Below, in pieces: positions 37,365 through 46,358 of a stretch of 57,669 nt of DNA. Under the pieces are notes generated by a model that saw nothing but the letters and a program-made list of their open reading frames with translations, ran no database searches and was not told the DNA's origin. The position numbers and the translations under genes are program-made. This DNA is from SAR324 cluster bacterium (GTDB lineage Bacteria > SAR324 > NAC60-12): NCBI GenBank assembly GCA_015231885.1, contig JADGAT010000007.1:36612-94280 (forward strand), read 5' to 3'. The stretch's first letter is position 1. Each line of letters begins with the position of its first letter.

Positions 37365-38087
37365 ATGGAAACAGATACTTTGATCAGGCATCTTGAAAAT
37401 CAACTGTTGTGGTTGGATCAACAAAATTACACGTATCTGAATCTTGAAAAACTTTTTGATGAAACATATTTTAATCAACCTCTATCTGCTGCTGAACAGT
37501 CTCCTACCAACAAAGAAGAGCAACTTCCAGAGGACACAATAGAGTCTCTGTATGCGCAAAATGCTGATTGTGAGCGTTGTCCTTTAAGCGAAACCAGGAC
37601 AAATTTTGTTTTTGGAACAGGAAATGTGAGTACGCCTCTTTTATTTATTGGGGAAGGACCAGGTGCTGATGAGGATCGGCTGGGAGAACCTTTTGTAGGA
37701 AAGGCTGGAAGATTATTAACTCAAATGATTCAATCCATTGGGATTGATCGTCCTGATGTATACATTGCCAATGTTGTGAAGTGCCGTCCTCCGAAAAACC
37801 GTACTCCTCATGCAGAAGAAATTGCGAAATGTTTCCCTATTTTGCATCGCCAGATTGAATTGATCAACCCTGCATTGATTGTGACATTGGGTAATGTGCC
37901 AACAAGAGCACTTATTCCAGATGCTTCCGGGATAACCAAATCTCGTGGACAAATATATCATTATCAGAATTGGAAAGTCCTTCCTACCTTCCACCCTGCA
38001 TATCTTTTGCGTAACCCTGCTGCGATGACATCGTCCTGGGATGATTTTAAAAAAATAATGACTCTTTGTTTTGATGCAGAGTCTTAG
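37365..38087 (+). CDS. Uracil-DNA glycosylase family 4 (iron-sulfur)
   Basis: It removes uracil from DNA. The catalytic motif is GEGPGADED and the second motif is TFHPAYLLRNP. Four cysteines fit the 4Fe-4S ligands of the family: C69 and C72 (CERC), C140 (CRPP) and C156. The N-terminal 60 residues are a charged extension resembling the leader of the SPO1-like polymerase-associated branch, absent from minimal family members. It follows hslU by 20 bp and precedes hisS by 24 bp, all in one direction. Confidence 0.93.
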   Translation: METDTLIRHLENQLLWLDQQNYTYLNLEKLFDETYFNQPLSAAEQSPTNKEEQLPEDTIESLYAQNADCERCPLSETRTNFVFGTGNVSTPLLFIGEGPGADEDRLGEPFVGKAGRLLTQMIQSIGIDRPDVYIANVVKCRPPKNRTPHAEEIAKCFPILHRQIELINPALIVTLGNVPTRALIPDASGITKSRGQIYHYQNWKVLPTFHPAYLLRNPAAMTSSWDDFKKIMTLCFDAES

Positions 38088-38111
38088 CCTGGTTTTAAAA
38101 GTAGGAATATC

Positions 38112-39407
38112 ATGCCAAATACAGAATACCATCCCATTGATTTACAGTCTGTCAAGGGAACCCGTGATTTTTATCCAGAACAAATGAAGATTAGAAATTG
38201 GCTTTTTACGATTTGGAGGAATACGGCGCTGCAGTTTGGATTTGAAGAATATGATGCTTGTGTTCTGGAGCATGCGGAATTGTACACCCGCAAAGCTGGT
38301 GATGAAATCACCGAACAGCTGTATAGCTTTCACGATAAAGGGGGACGCCTGTTGAGCTTACGGCCTGAGATGACACCGTCGCTGGCACGTATGGTCTTAC
38401 AACGCCAAAAAGCATTGTCCTTTCCCTTAAAATGGTTTTCTATCCCTCAATGCTTTCGTTACGAACGGATGACACGCGGACGGCGACGTGAGCATTTTCA
38501 GTGGAATGCCGATATCATTGGCCAACCTGCAGAAGTGGCAGAAGCTGAAATTTTCTCATTGCTGTTGATGTCCTGTGAAAACATGGGGTTGACCTCCAGG
38601 GATATCCGTGTGTTCGTTAATGACCGCCGCATACTCAATGCCATCCTTTCCAGGATCAATGTCCCCGATCAACAGCAAAACCAAGTGATGATTGTGATGG
38701 ATAAACGTGACAAACTGCCTGCAGACGCGTTTGCAGAGATGTTGCAACAGCAGCAAATGACTGCAGCACAAGTTGAGCAATTGAACGACTTTTTATCCTG
38801 TCAGTCAATGGAGGAACTGGCAGTGGAAATGGGAGATAGCACAGGCTTGACATCGTTGCGCCAGGTAATGGAAATGGTAGCAAAATCGGGATTTGGAGAT
38901 TATTTGCAATTCGATGTTTCTATTGTACGGGGACTTTCTTATTATACAGGGACTGTTTTTGAAATGAATGTCATGGACAAATCGCAGCGTGCAATTTGTG
39001 GAGGAGGGCGTTATGATTCACTACTTTCTACTTATGGTGGCGATTCAGTACCAGCAGTTGGTTTCGGTTTTGGGGATGTGGTGATTTTAGATGTATTGTC
39101 GGATTTGAAGAAATTGCCATCATTTGATAATCAGTTGGAGTATATGGTGATCCCATTCTCTTCAGAAGAAATTGGCATGGCTGTTTCCATCAGTAATCAA
39201 TTGCGTCACAAAGGAAAATCTGTTGAATGTGATTGCAGCCTGAAAAAGGTGAAAAAAGCTTTGCAGCGTGCTGATGAATTAAAAGTCCAAACAGTTGTGT
39301 TGTTATTCCCTGATGAACTGGCAGTTGGTGAAGTCGTTTTGCGAGACATGAAAACACGCCAGCAGGAAAATATGACAATTACCCGTTTGATTGAAAATGC
39401 GATTTGA
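38112..39407 (+). CDS. hisS: Histidyl-tRNA synthetase
   Basis: A class II aminoacyl-tRNA synthetase of 431 residues. Motif 1 is in the N-terminal region, motif 2 is RYERMTRGRRREHFQWNADIIG, the HisA-type histidine motif is RGLSYYTGTVFE, and the motif 3 region GGGRYDSLL precedes GFGFGDVV. VKGTRDFYPEQM at the start is a hallmark of the enzyme. The C-terminal anticodon-binding domain is present. A TAGGA SD lies upstream. Confidence 0.97.
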   Translation: MPNTEYHPIDLQSVKGTRDFYPEQMKIRNWLFTIWRNTALQFGFEEYDACVLEHAELYTRKAGDEITEQLYSFHDKGGRLLSLRPEMTPSLARMVLQRQKALSFPLKWFSIPQCFRYERMTRGRRREHFQWNADIIGQPAEVAEAEIFSLLLMSCENMGLTSRDIRVFVNDRRILNAILSRINVPDQQQNQVMIVMDKRDKLPADAFAEMLQQQQMTAAQVEQLNDFLSCQSMEELAVEMGDSTGLTSLRQVMEMVAKSGFGDYLQFDVSIVRGLSYYTGTVFEMNVMDKSQRAICGGGRYDSLLSTYGGDSVPAVGFGFGDVVILDVLSDLKKLPSFDNQLEYMVIPFSSEEIGMAVSISNQLRHKGKSVECDCSLKKVKKALQRADELKVQTVVLLFPDELAVGEVVLRDMKTRQQENMTITRLIENAI

Positions 39408-39448
39408 CATTTTGATTGATTTGATTCCAAAACGGATAAAATAATTTT

Positions 39449-39973
39449 ATGAAATTTGCGTTTGTAGCAATAGTTTTTTTGACGCTCGTGGATCAAGGAT
39501 CTAAAATATTAGTGCGACAGTACGTCGAAATGTATGAAGTGACCGTACTGATGCCAAATTTTTTAGAATTGACACATGTGGAAAACAAGGGAGTGAGCTT
39601 CAGCTTTTTATCAGATCTGCCAAAAATGATACGGCTCCCTTTATTGCTGTCTGTATCTGTGATTGCTGTTGCAGGGATGCTGTATTATCTCATTCGGTAC
39701 TGGCATTCAATAGATTCGTATTTAAAAACTGCATTGACCTGGATTATCCCTGGAGCTTTGGGAAATTTAATTGATCGTGCTCTTTTTGGGGCTGTGACAG
39801 ATTTTCTACATTTCCGATGGTACGAGATCAGCTTTTTTGTTAATAATCTGGCAGATTGTTTTATCAGCATTGGCGTTGTGTTTTTTATACTCTCCACTTT
39901 ATCTGCAAAGTCACAGGAGCAGGAAAAAACAGAACATTCCTCAGAAACCTCTTCTCCTCCTCATAACAATTAG
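39449..39973 (+). CDS. lspA: Lipoprotein signal peptidase II
   Basis: It cleaves the signal peptides of lipidated prolipoproteins. The 174 residues have four transmembrane helices and the conserved VDQGSKILV, LTHVENKGVSFSF, GNLIDRALFGAVTDFLHF and NNLADCFISIGV motifs, which contain both catalytic aspartates. It should process the many lipoproteins predicted in this window. Its TAG overlaps the GTG start of the next gene by one base. Confidence 0.96.
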   Translation: MKFAFVAIVFLTLVDQGSKILVRQYVEMYEVTVLMPNFLELTHVENKGVSFSFLSDLPKMIRLPLLLSVSVIAVAGMLYYLIRYWHSIDSYLKTALTWIIPGALGNLIDRALFGAVTDFLHFRWYEISFFVNNLADCFISIGVVFFILSTLSAKSQEQEKTEHSSETSSPPHNN

Positions 39974-42048
39974 TGTCTGTAAGAATCCTGTCTCGGTTCT
40001 TCATTCTGATAGTTGCCGTTCTCTGCGTATACTATCCCGCAACAGAATCTCAATATATCATGGATGACCAAAAGTATTTTTTGGATGATCCTCTGATGAT
40101 TTCCTCAGATGGACTGGTGCGTATTTGGCTGAATCCACTGGATAATAATGGTGTTTGGCCCTACCTCCCCATGACTCGATCAACATTTTGGCTGGAAAGT
40201 CAATTGTGGGGACGTACACCCAGTGCGAGCCACTGGATCAATATCATTTTTCATACAATCAATGCACTTTTGCTGTGGTTGATGTTGAGGCAATTTTCGG
40301 TGCCGGGTGCATGGATTATCAGTATGCTTTTTGCCCTTCACCCTATTCATGTTCAGTCTGTTGCCTGGATTGCAGAGCGAAAAAACGTAGTTGCAGGAAT
40401 ATTCTATGTATTGACAATATGGAGCTATCTTCTGTGGTTGATTAGAAAATACCAACATTGGTATTTTCTGGCCTTAGTATGTTTTTTGTGTGCATTGTTG
40501 AGCAAAACTTCCACTATCATGCTCCCGGTTATTTTTGTTTTCTGTCATTTATGGTGCAATAGGCCTATCAGAAAGAAGCAGGTGCTGCAATTGTTGCCGT
40601 TTTTCCTTGTCGCTCTGGGAATTGGGTTCGTAAGAGTTTGGTTTGAGCTTCATTCTTTTGGAGCCTCTGCTATGGGTAATGATCTTGGCATGTTGGAGCG
40701 ATTTCTCAATGCGGGGCATGTTCCATTTTTTTATTTAAGAAAAATTCTTTTGCCATATCCCCTGATTTTTGTATATCCCCGCTGGCATATAGATCCTGCT
40801 CAAATATCCATGTATTTTCCTATAGCCAGCTTATTCCTGATAATGGGGATTTTGTTTTGGAAATATAAAATATGGGCAAAAGGCTTATTTTGGGGATTAG
40901 GGGCGTACTTGGTCATGTTGTTTCCTGTTCTTGGTTTTTTTAACAACTCATGGTTTCGTTTTTCATTTGTGACAGATCACTGGGTACATTTGCCAAGTAT
41001 TTCTATTCTTTTCTTAATAGTTGCAGGGATTTTGTCTTTCTCCCACTACTTCCGTTTGCCCTGGTTTACAAAAGCAGGTGGCTTTTTACTTTTTATTGTC
41101 CTGGGGACATTGACCTTGAATCAGTCAAAAATCTACCAGAACGGCAAATCACTCTGGTTAGCAACCATTCGTAATAATCCCAATGCCTGGATTGCTCATC
41201 AAGAGTTGGGCCGGGAGTACCTGGATACAAAAGAATATGAGTTGGCACTTGATCATTCCAATAAGGCTTTGGCGATGCATGGAAATCTTGCTCATGCCCT
41301 CAATAATCGAGGAGGAGCTTATTACCATTTGGGCCAGTATGAAAATGCGGTTGCCGACTATGATGAAGCTCTGGCGATTCGCCCGATATTTCCGGAAGTC
41401 TATAAAAACAGGGGGTTGACTTATTTTGCCCTCAAACGATATAAAGAAGCTTTATCCGATTATGATAACGCCATTAGATGGAAACCCAATTGGGCGGATA
41501 CTTATCACTATCGTGGTATGGTGTTGTTGTCATTAAATCAACCAGAAAAATCTATTCATGATTATCAAAAATCATTGGAGCTTCAGCCCAACCAGGCTGA
41601 AGTTTATCATAACCAGGGGGTTGCTTTTTTCCAGTTGAAGCAATACAAAGAAGCAATTAGCAGCTATTCCACTGCATTACAATTAGATCAAAATGATGCA
41701 AAAACTTACCATCAACGCGGGTTGGCCTATTCGTATATGAGACAGTTTGAACAAGGCATTCAGGACTTTACGAAAGCGATTGAGCTTCAGCCCAATGAAG
41801 CAAAATATTATTATTTTCGGGGATTGAATTATGCGGCTTTACATAATCATGAACAGGCACTGAAAGACTACACAAAAATCATTGAGGTCATGCCTGATGC
41901 AACGGATGCTTATATCAATCGGGGATTGTTGTATATGGTGACTTTTGATAAAAGAGAGTTAGCCTGTCGAGATTGGAAAATGGCTTGTCGACTGGGAGAC
42001 TGTGTCAACTACTATTTGGCCAGAAAAAAAGAAGACTGCCTGGACTAA
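39973..42048 (+). CDS. TMTC/PMT-like membrane protein with tetratricopeptide repeats
   Basis: 691 residues. The first half (about 1-385) has about ten membrane helices and the segments ALHPIHVQSVAWIAERKNVVAG and YLPMTRSTFWLESQLWG, as in TPR-linked GT39-like (TMTC) proteins. The second half (about 395-670) holds about eight TPR units (for example HALNNRGGAYYHLGQYENA, AYSYMRQFEQGIQDFTKAI). The start is GTG, overlapping the lspA stop. Glycosyltransferase activity is possible from the family but not shown by the sequence alone. Confidence 0.88.
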   Translation: MSVRILSRFFILIVAVLCVYYPATESQYIMDDQKYFLDDPLMISSDGLVRIWLNPLDNNGVWPYLPMTRSTFWLESQLWGRTPSASHWINIIFHTINALLLWLMLRQFSVPGAWIISMLFALHPIHVQSVAWIAERKNVVAGIFYVLTIWSYLLWLIRKYQHWYFLALVCFLCALLSKTSTIMLPVIFVFCHLWCNRPIRKKQVLQLLPFFLVALGIGFVRVWFELHSFGASAMGNDLGMLERFLNAGHVPFFYLRKILLPYPLIFVYPRWHIDPAQISMYFPIASLFLIMGILFWKYKIWAKGLFWGLGAYLVMLFPVLGFFNNSWFRFSFVTDHWVHLPSISILFLIVAGILSFSHYFRLPWFTKAGGFLLFIVLGTLTLNQSKIYQNGKSLWLATIRNNPNAWIAHQELGREYLDTKEYELALDHSNKALAMHGNLAHALNNRGGAYYHLGQYENAVADYDEALAIRPIFPEVYKNRGLTYFALKRYKEALSDYDNAIRWKPNWADTYHYRGMVLLSLNQPEKSIHDYQKSLELQPNQAEVYHNQGVAFFQLKQYKEAISSYSTALQLDQNDAKTYHQRGLAYSYMRQFEQGIQDFTKAIELQPNEAKYYYFRGLNYAALHNHEQALKDYTKIIEVMPDATDAYINRGLLYMVTFDKRELACRDWKMACRLGDCVNYYLARKKEDCLD

Positions 42049-42079
42049 ACAATGAATTTGTGTGAAAATCGTATGGATG

Positions 42080-42105
42080 CTTGCAAAGTTCAGTAAATGT
42101 CTATA
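42080..42105 (+). promoter_or_regulatory. Weak candidate promoter ahead of lpdA
   Basis: The 113-bp gap between the TPR gene and lpdA contains a TTGCAA-like box and a TATAAA box about 15-16 bp apart. The spacing is shorter than ideal, so this is tentative. Confidence 0.25.
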
Positions 42106-42161
42106 AATGAAGAACTCAGATAAATTCATCTAGTATATAACCTTACAAACCAAAAGTTATT

Positions 42162-43565
42162 ATGTCTGAATTGGTTACCAATACCGTTGTCATTGGTGCA
42201 GGTCCTGGTGGTTATCCGGCTGCCATTCGATTAGCACAATTGGGAATTGACACGATTGTCATTGAAAGAGAAAAACTGGGAGGTACTTGTTTAAATGTTG
42301 GCTGCATCCCCTCCAAGGCATTAATTAATGCCGCCGGTTCTTATAAATCCCTGCAGAAGGAAGGAGCTGCAATGGGGCTTAGTTTTTCCGAATTATCAAT
42401 CAACTGGAAAGACACGATTGCCTGGAAAAACGACATCGTAAAAAAATATGTGAGTGGCATTCAAATCCTGTTTAAAGGAAATGGAGTGCGACAAGTGAAA
42501 GGTATCGGAACAATACTCAGCCCGAATGAGGTTGAAGTGAGTGGGGCCGAATCGGTAAAAATCCGGTGCGAGCATATCATTATTGCTACTGGCTCGAAAG
42601 TGATTGAGCTTCCTTCTTTTCCTTTTGATCATGAATATATCGTCGATTCAACAGATTTACTGGCATTGGAAACCATTCCGGAATCCATGATTATTTTGGG
42701 GGGTGGTGTGATTGGAATGGAGTTGGGAACCGTTTTCGGTTGCTTGGGATGCCAGGTCACCGTAGTAGAAATGCTTCCAACTATACTGCCTAATTGTGAG
42801 GAAGAGGCGATCAGAATTATTGAAAGAGAGTTTAAAAAAATGGGTGGTGTTATCCACACACAAGCTAGGGCAACAGCGTGCAAGACCAGTTCTCAGGGAG
42901 TCGTTCTGAGTTATGAAAAAGACGGTAAAGAAGAACAAATAGAAGCAAAGATGCTTGCGGTCACTGTCGGAAGAAAATCTAATTTCGATGAACTCAACCT
43001 AGACGTGTTGGGATTGCAAATGAATCGTGATAAAATCGTGGTTAATGACCAAATGCAAACCAGTGTTCCCAATGTCTATGCTGTTGGTGATATCGTAGAT
43101 GGCCCGATGCTGGCTCATAAGGCGACGGCAGAGGGAGTATTGGCAGCAGAGGTCATTGCTGGAGAAAAGGTTTCTCGGGAGGATATTCAAGTGATACCTG
43201 ATGTCGTCTATACCAAACCGGAAATCGCAAGCGTTGGTGTCAGTGAATCGGTGGCAAAAGAGAAGGGAATTTCGGTCAAAGTGGGTAAATTCCCGCTGGC
43301 GGCTTTGGGAAGATCGGCAACTACTAACGAATCACTAGGATATATTAAATATATTGCTGATGCTGAAACAGATCAGGTCATCGGAGCAACCATCGTTTGT
43401 AATAGGGCTTCTGATTTAATTTCAGAATCAGCCCTTGCCGTCGAAATGGGAGCTTCCTTAGATGATATCGCACTGACTATTCATCCGCATCCGAGTTTCG
43501 GAGAAGGTCATATGGAATCTGCGGCTGCAGCATTGAAAAAAGCAATACACATTGTCAATAAATGA
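42162..43565 (+). CDS. lpdA: Dihydrolipoyl dehydrogenase (E3)
   Basis: E3 of the pyruvate dehydrogenase complex: reoxidises dihydrolipoamide on AceF with FAD and NAD+. Features are the FAD site GAGPGGYPAAI, the redox-active disulfide C43-C48 in GGTCLNVGCIPSKAL, the NAD site GGGVIGMELGTVF, and the C-terminal HPHPSFGEGH that supplies the base. The 467-residue length is normal. It leads lpdA-aceE-aceF, whereas the usual enterobacterial order is aceE-aceF-lpd. Confidence 0.97.
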   Translation: MSELVTNTVVIGAGPGGYPAAIRLAQLGIDTIVIEREKLGGTCLNVGCIPSKALINAAGSYKSLQKEGAAMGLSFSELSINWKDTIAWKNDIVKKYVSGIQILFKGNGVRQVKGIGTILSPNEVEVSGAESVKIRCEHIIIATGSKVIELPSFPFDHEYIVDSTDLLALETIPESMIILGGGVIGMELGTVFGCLGCQVTVVEMLPTILPNCEEEAIRIIEREFKKMGGVIHTQARATACKTSSQGVVLSYEKDGKEEQIEAKMLAVTVGRKSNFDELNLDVLGLQMNRDKIVVNDQMQTSVPNVYAVGDIVDGPMLAHKATAEGVLAAEVIAGEKVSREDIQVIPDVVYTKPEIASVGVSESVAKEKGISVKVGKFPLAALGRSATTNESLGYIKYIADAETDQVIGATIVCNRASDLISESALAVEMGASLDDIALTIHPHPSFGEGHMESAAAALKKAIHIVNK

Positions 43566-43607
43566 ATCCAAACCTCAATCATCGTAAATCTATTTTAAGG
43601 AAAAGAT

Positions 43608-46295
43608 ATGGCTCAGGATCAGGCATACTCAAAAGAACAAGAAGAGATTGAAACCCAGGAATGGTTGGAATCCCTGGATTATGTTTTGGAACATGACGGG
43701 CCTGTTCGGGCGAAAGTTCTCCTTAAAGCGCTACAGGAGCATGCCTACCAGAAAGGTGTACGCTTCACCGATTCGGCAAATACGCCTTACATTAATTCGA
43801 TTCCCGTGAGCGAACAACCTCCGTATCCTGGAAACAACGAAATTGAACGGCGAATCCGCAGTTGTATCCGTTGGAACGCGATGGCAATGGTGGTGCGTGC
43901 TCAACGAGGAGGCACCGAGGTTGGAGGGCACATCTCCTCATTTGCTTCCAGTGCCACTTTGTATGAAGTAGGTTTTAATCATTTTTTCCGTTGCCGTTCC
44001 GCTGATTATGGTGGCGACAATATCTATATCCAGGGGCATGTTGCACCTGGTATCTATTCAAGAGCTTTTTTGGAAGGTCGATTAACAGAAACACATCTGC
44101 AGAATTTCCGCCGTCAGTTACAGGAAGGCGGAGGATTGCCATCCTACCCTCATCCCAGATTACTTCCTGGTTTTTGGCAATATCCTACAGTCTCCATGGG
44201 GCTGGGGCCCTTGATGGCTATTTATCATGCACGTTTTGCCCGCTACATGGAAGATCGTGGTTTGAAGCCCCGCAACGGAGGTAAAATTTGGGCGTTTGTG
44301 GGTGATGGGGAAACTGATGAACCGGAAACTTTGGGTGCCATTGGACTGGCTGTTCGTGAAAAACTGGATAATCTGGTTTTTGTGGTCAATTGTAACCTCC
44401 AACGGTTGGATGGTCCTGTACGTGGAAACGGCAAAATCATTCAGGAATTGGAAAGAATATTCCGTGGGGCCGGATGGAATGTGATCAAGGTGATCTGGGG
44501 GAGGCTCTGGGACCCGATTTTTGACAACGATGATCAAGGGTTATTGGCCAAATATTCCATGGAAGCCGTGGATGGCGATTTCCAAAAATATATTGTCAAA
44601 GATGGAAGTTACATCCGAGAGCATTTTTTCGGAAAGCATCCGGATCTCCTCAAGCTGGTCAGCCACTTGACCGATGAGGATTTGACTAAGTTGAACCGGG
44701 GTGGTCATGACCCCTATAAACTTTATAGCGCTTACAAAGCTGCAACTGAATTTGTGGGGGCACCCACGGTTATTTTAGCAAAAACCATCAAAGGTTATGG
44801 GATGGGAGAGTCTGGAGAAGGAAAAAACATTACACATCAGCAGAAAAAATTGAATGAAGTGGAAATGCAGCAATTTCGTTCTCGTTTTAACATTCCTCTA
44901 TCCGATGATGAAGTCAAAGAAGCACCCTTTTATAAGCCCCCAGAAGATAGTATAGAAATGCAATACTTGAAAAAACGGAGAGAAGAACTGGGTGGTTTTC
45001 TCCCCAGCCGTAATTCTTCTTGTATCTCCTTGAAGATACCTGAAGAAAAAGTGTTTGAGGAGTTTTACAAAGGCTCAGATGATAGAGTCGTATCAACGAC
45101 TATGGTTGCCGTACGGCTGCTGGCAAAGTTGCTCAAAGACAAGGAAGTAGGCAAATATATTGTCCCGATCATACCGGATGAGGCAAGAACATTCGGAATG
45201 GAGGCTTTATTCCGCAGCGTAGGAATTTATTCCAGTGTCGGTCAATTGTATGAGCCTGTCGATTCGGACAGCCTTCTTTATTATAAGGAATCACAAGATG
45301 GACAAATATTAGAAGAAGGCATTAATGAAGCGGGATCGATATCTTCCTTTATTGCTGCCGGTACATCCTACGTCAACCATGCGGTTCCAATGATTCCCTT
45401 TTATTTTTATTATTCGATGTTTGGGTTCCAACGGATTGGTGATTTTGCCTGGGCTGCAGGGGATATGTGTTGCCGCGGGTTCTTGATGGGAGGGACCGCA
45501 GGCCGGACTACACTCAACGGAGAAGGTTTGCAGCATCAGGATGGCCACAGCCATGTTCTTGCCAGTACGATTCCAAATCTGATTACCTACGATCCTGCTT
45601 TTTCGTATGAAATTGCGATTATTATTAAGGATGGTTTGCGGAGAATGTACACGGATCAGGAAAACATTTTTTACTATATTACGGTTCAAAATGAGAACTA
45701 TTCTATGCCAAAAATGCCAAATGGTGTGGAAGAAGGAATTATCAAAGGAATGTATTGTTTCAAAAGATCTGCAGGCAAAAATACCAAAAATACAGTGAAT
45801 CTTTTGGGCAGCGGAAGCATCATTAATTGTGTTTTGGAAGCAGCAGATTTATTAGAGCAAAATTATCAAATTGCAGTCAATATGTGGAGTGTCACCAGCT
45901 ATAACGAGCTGCGAAGAGACGGGCTGGCATGTGACCATTGGAATATGATGAATCCAGGAAAAAAGAAAAAAATTCCTTATGTTTTGCAAGCGATGGCCAA
46001 GGAATCAGGACTGTTTGTTGCCGCCTCCGACTATATGAAAGTTTTGCCTGATTCTATTGCGAAATGGGTTCCAGGGAAATTAGTTGCTTTGGGAACCGAT
46101 GGTTATGGCTTGAGTGAGACGAGAGAGGCATTGCGTGATTATTTTTGCATTGACGCTGCCCATATAACCTACGCCGCTCTGTCGGGCTTGGCGGAAGACG
46201 GCATTTTCAAACCAGCCGATTTGAAAAAGGCTCAAAAAGATTTAAAGATTAACCCCAATGCTAAGTATCCGATGGATATATCGATTGATGAGTAG
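43608..46295 (+). CDS. aceE: Pyruvate dehydrogenase E1 component, homodimeric
   Basis: It decarboxylates pyruvate and acetylates the E2 lipoyl groups using thiamine diphosphate and Mg2+. The 895-residue protein is the homodimeric E1 type. The cofactor motif GDGETDEPE...NCNLQRLDGPVRGN, the N-terminal RVRANYLL-like substitute region (YLEHDGPVRAKVLL) and TAGRTTLNGEGLQHQDGHSH are all present. It starts with ATG 42 bp after lpdA, with AAGGAAAAG upstream. Confidence 0.98.
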   Translation: MAQDQAYSKEQEEIETQEWLESLDYVLEHDGPVRAKVLLKALQEHAYQKGVRFTDSANTPYINSIPVSEQPPYPGNNEIERRIRSCIRWNAMAMVVRAQRGGTEVGGHISSFASSATLYEVGFNHFFRCRSADYGGDNIYIQGHVAPGIYSRAFLEGRLTETHLQNFRRQLQEGGGLPSYPHPRLLPGFWQYPTVSMGLGPLMAIYHARFARYMEDRGLKPRNGGKIWAFVGDGETDEPETLGAIGLAVREKLDNLVFVVNCNLQRLDGPVRGNGKIIQELERIFRGAGWNVIKVIWGRLWDPIFDNDDQGLLAKYSMEAVDGDFQKYIVKDGSYIREHFFGKHPDLLKLVSHLTDEDLTKLNRGGHDPYKLYSAYKAATEFVGAPTVILAKTIKGYGMGESGEGKNITHQQKKLNEVEMQQFRSRFNIPLSDDEVKEAPFYKPPEDSIEMQYLKKRREELGGFLPSRNSSCISLKIPEEKVFEEFYKGSDDRVVSTTMVAVRLLAKLLKDKEVGKYIVPIIPDEARTFGMEALFRSVGIYSSVGQLYEPVDSDSLLYYKESQDGQILEEGINEAGSISSFIAAGTSYVNHAVPMIPFYFYYSMFGFQRIGDFAWAAGDMCCRGFLMGGTAGRTTLNGEGLQHQDGHSHVLASTIPNLITYDPAFSYEIAIIIKDGLRRMYTDQENIFYYITVQNENYSMPKMPNGVEEGIIKGMYCFKRSAGKNTKNTVNLLGSGSIINCVLEAADLLEQNYQIAVNMWSVTSYNELRRDGLACDHWNMMNPGKKKKIPYVLQAMAKESGLFVAASDYMKVLPDSIAKWVPGKLVALGTDGYGLSETREALRDYFCIDAAHITYAALSGLAEDGIFKPADLKKAQKDLKINPNAKYPMDISIDE

Positions 46296-46358
46296 ACAAA
46301 AACTATACATCTATATTTAAGTGAATGAGTCCATGATTGACTGACTTGGAGATTTGTA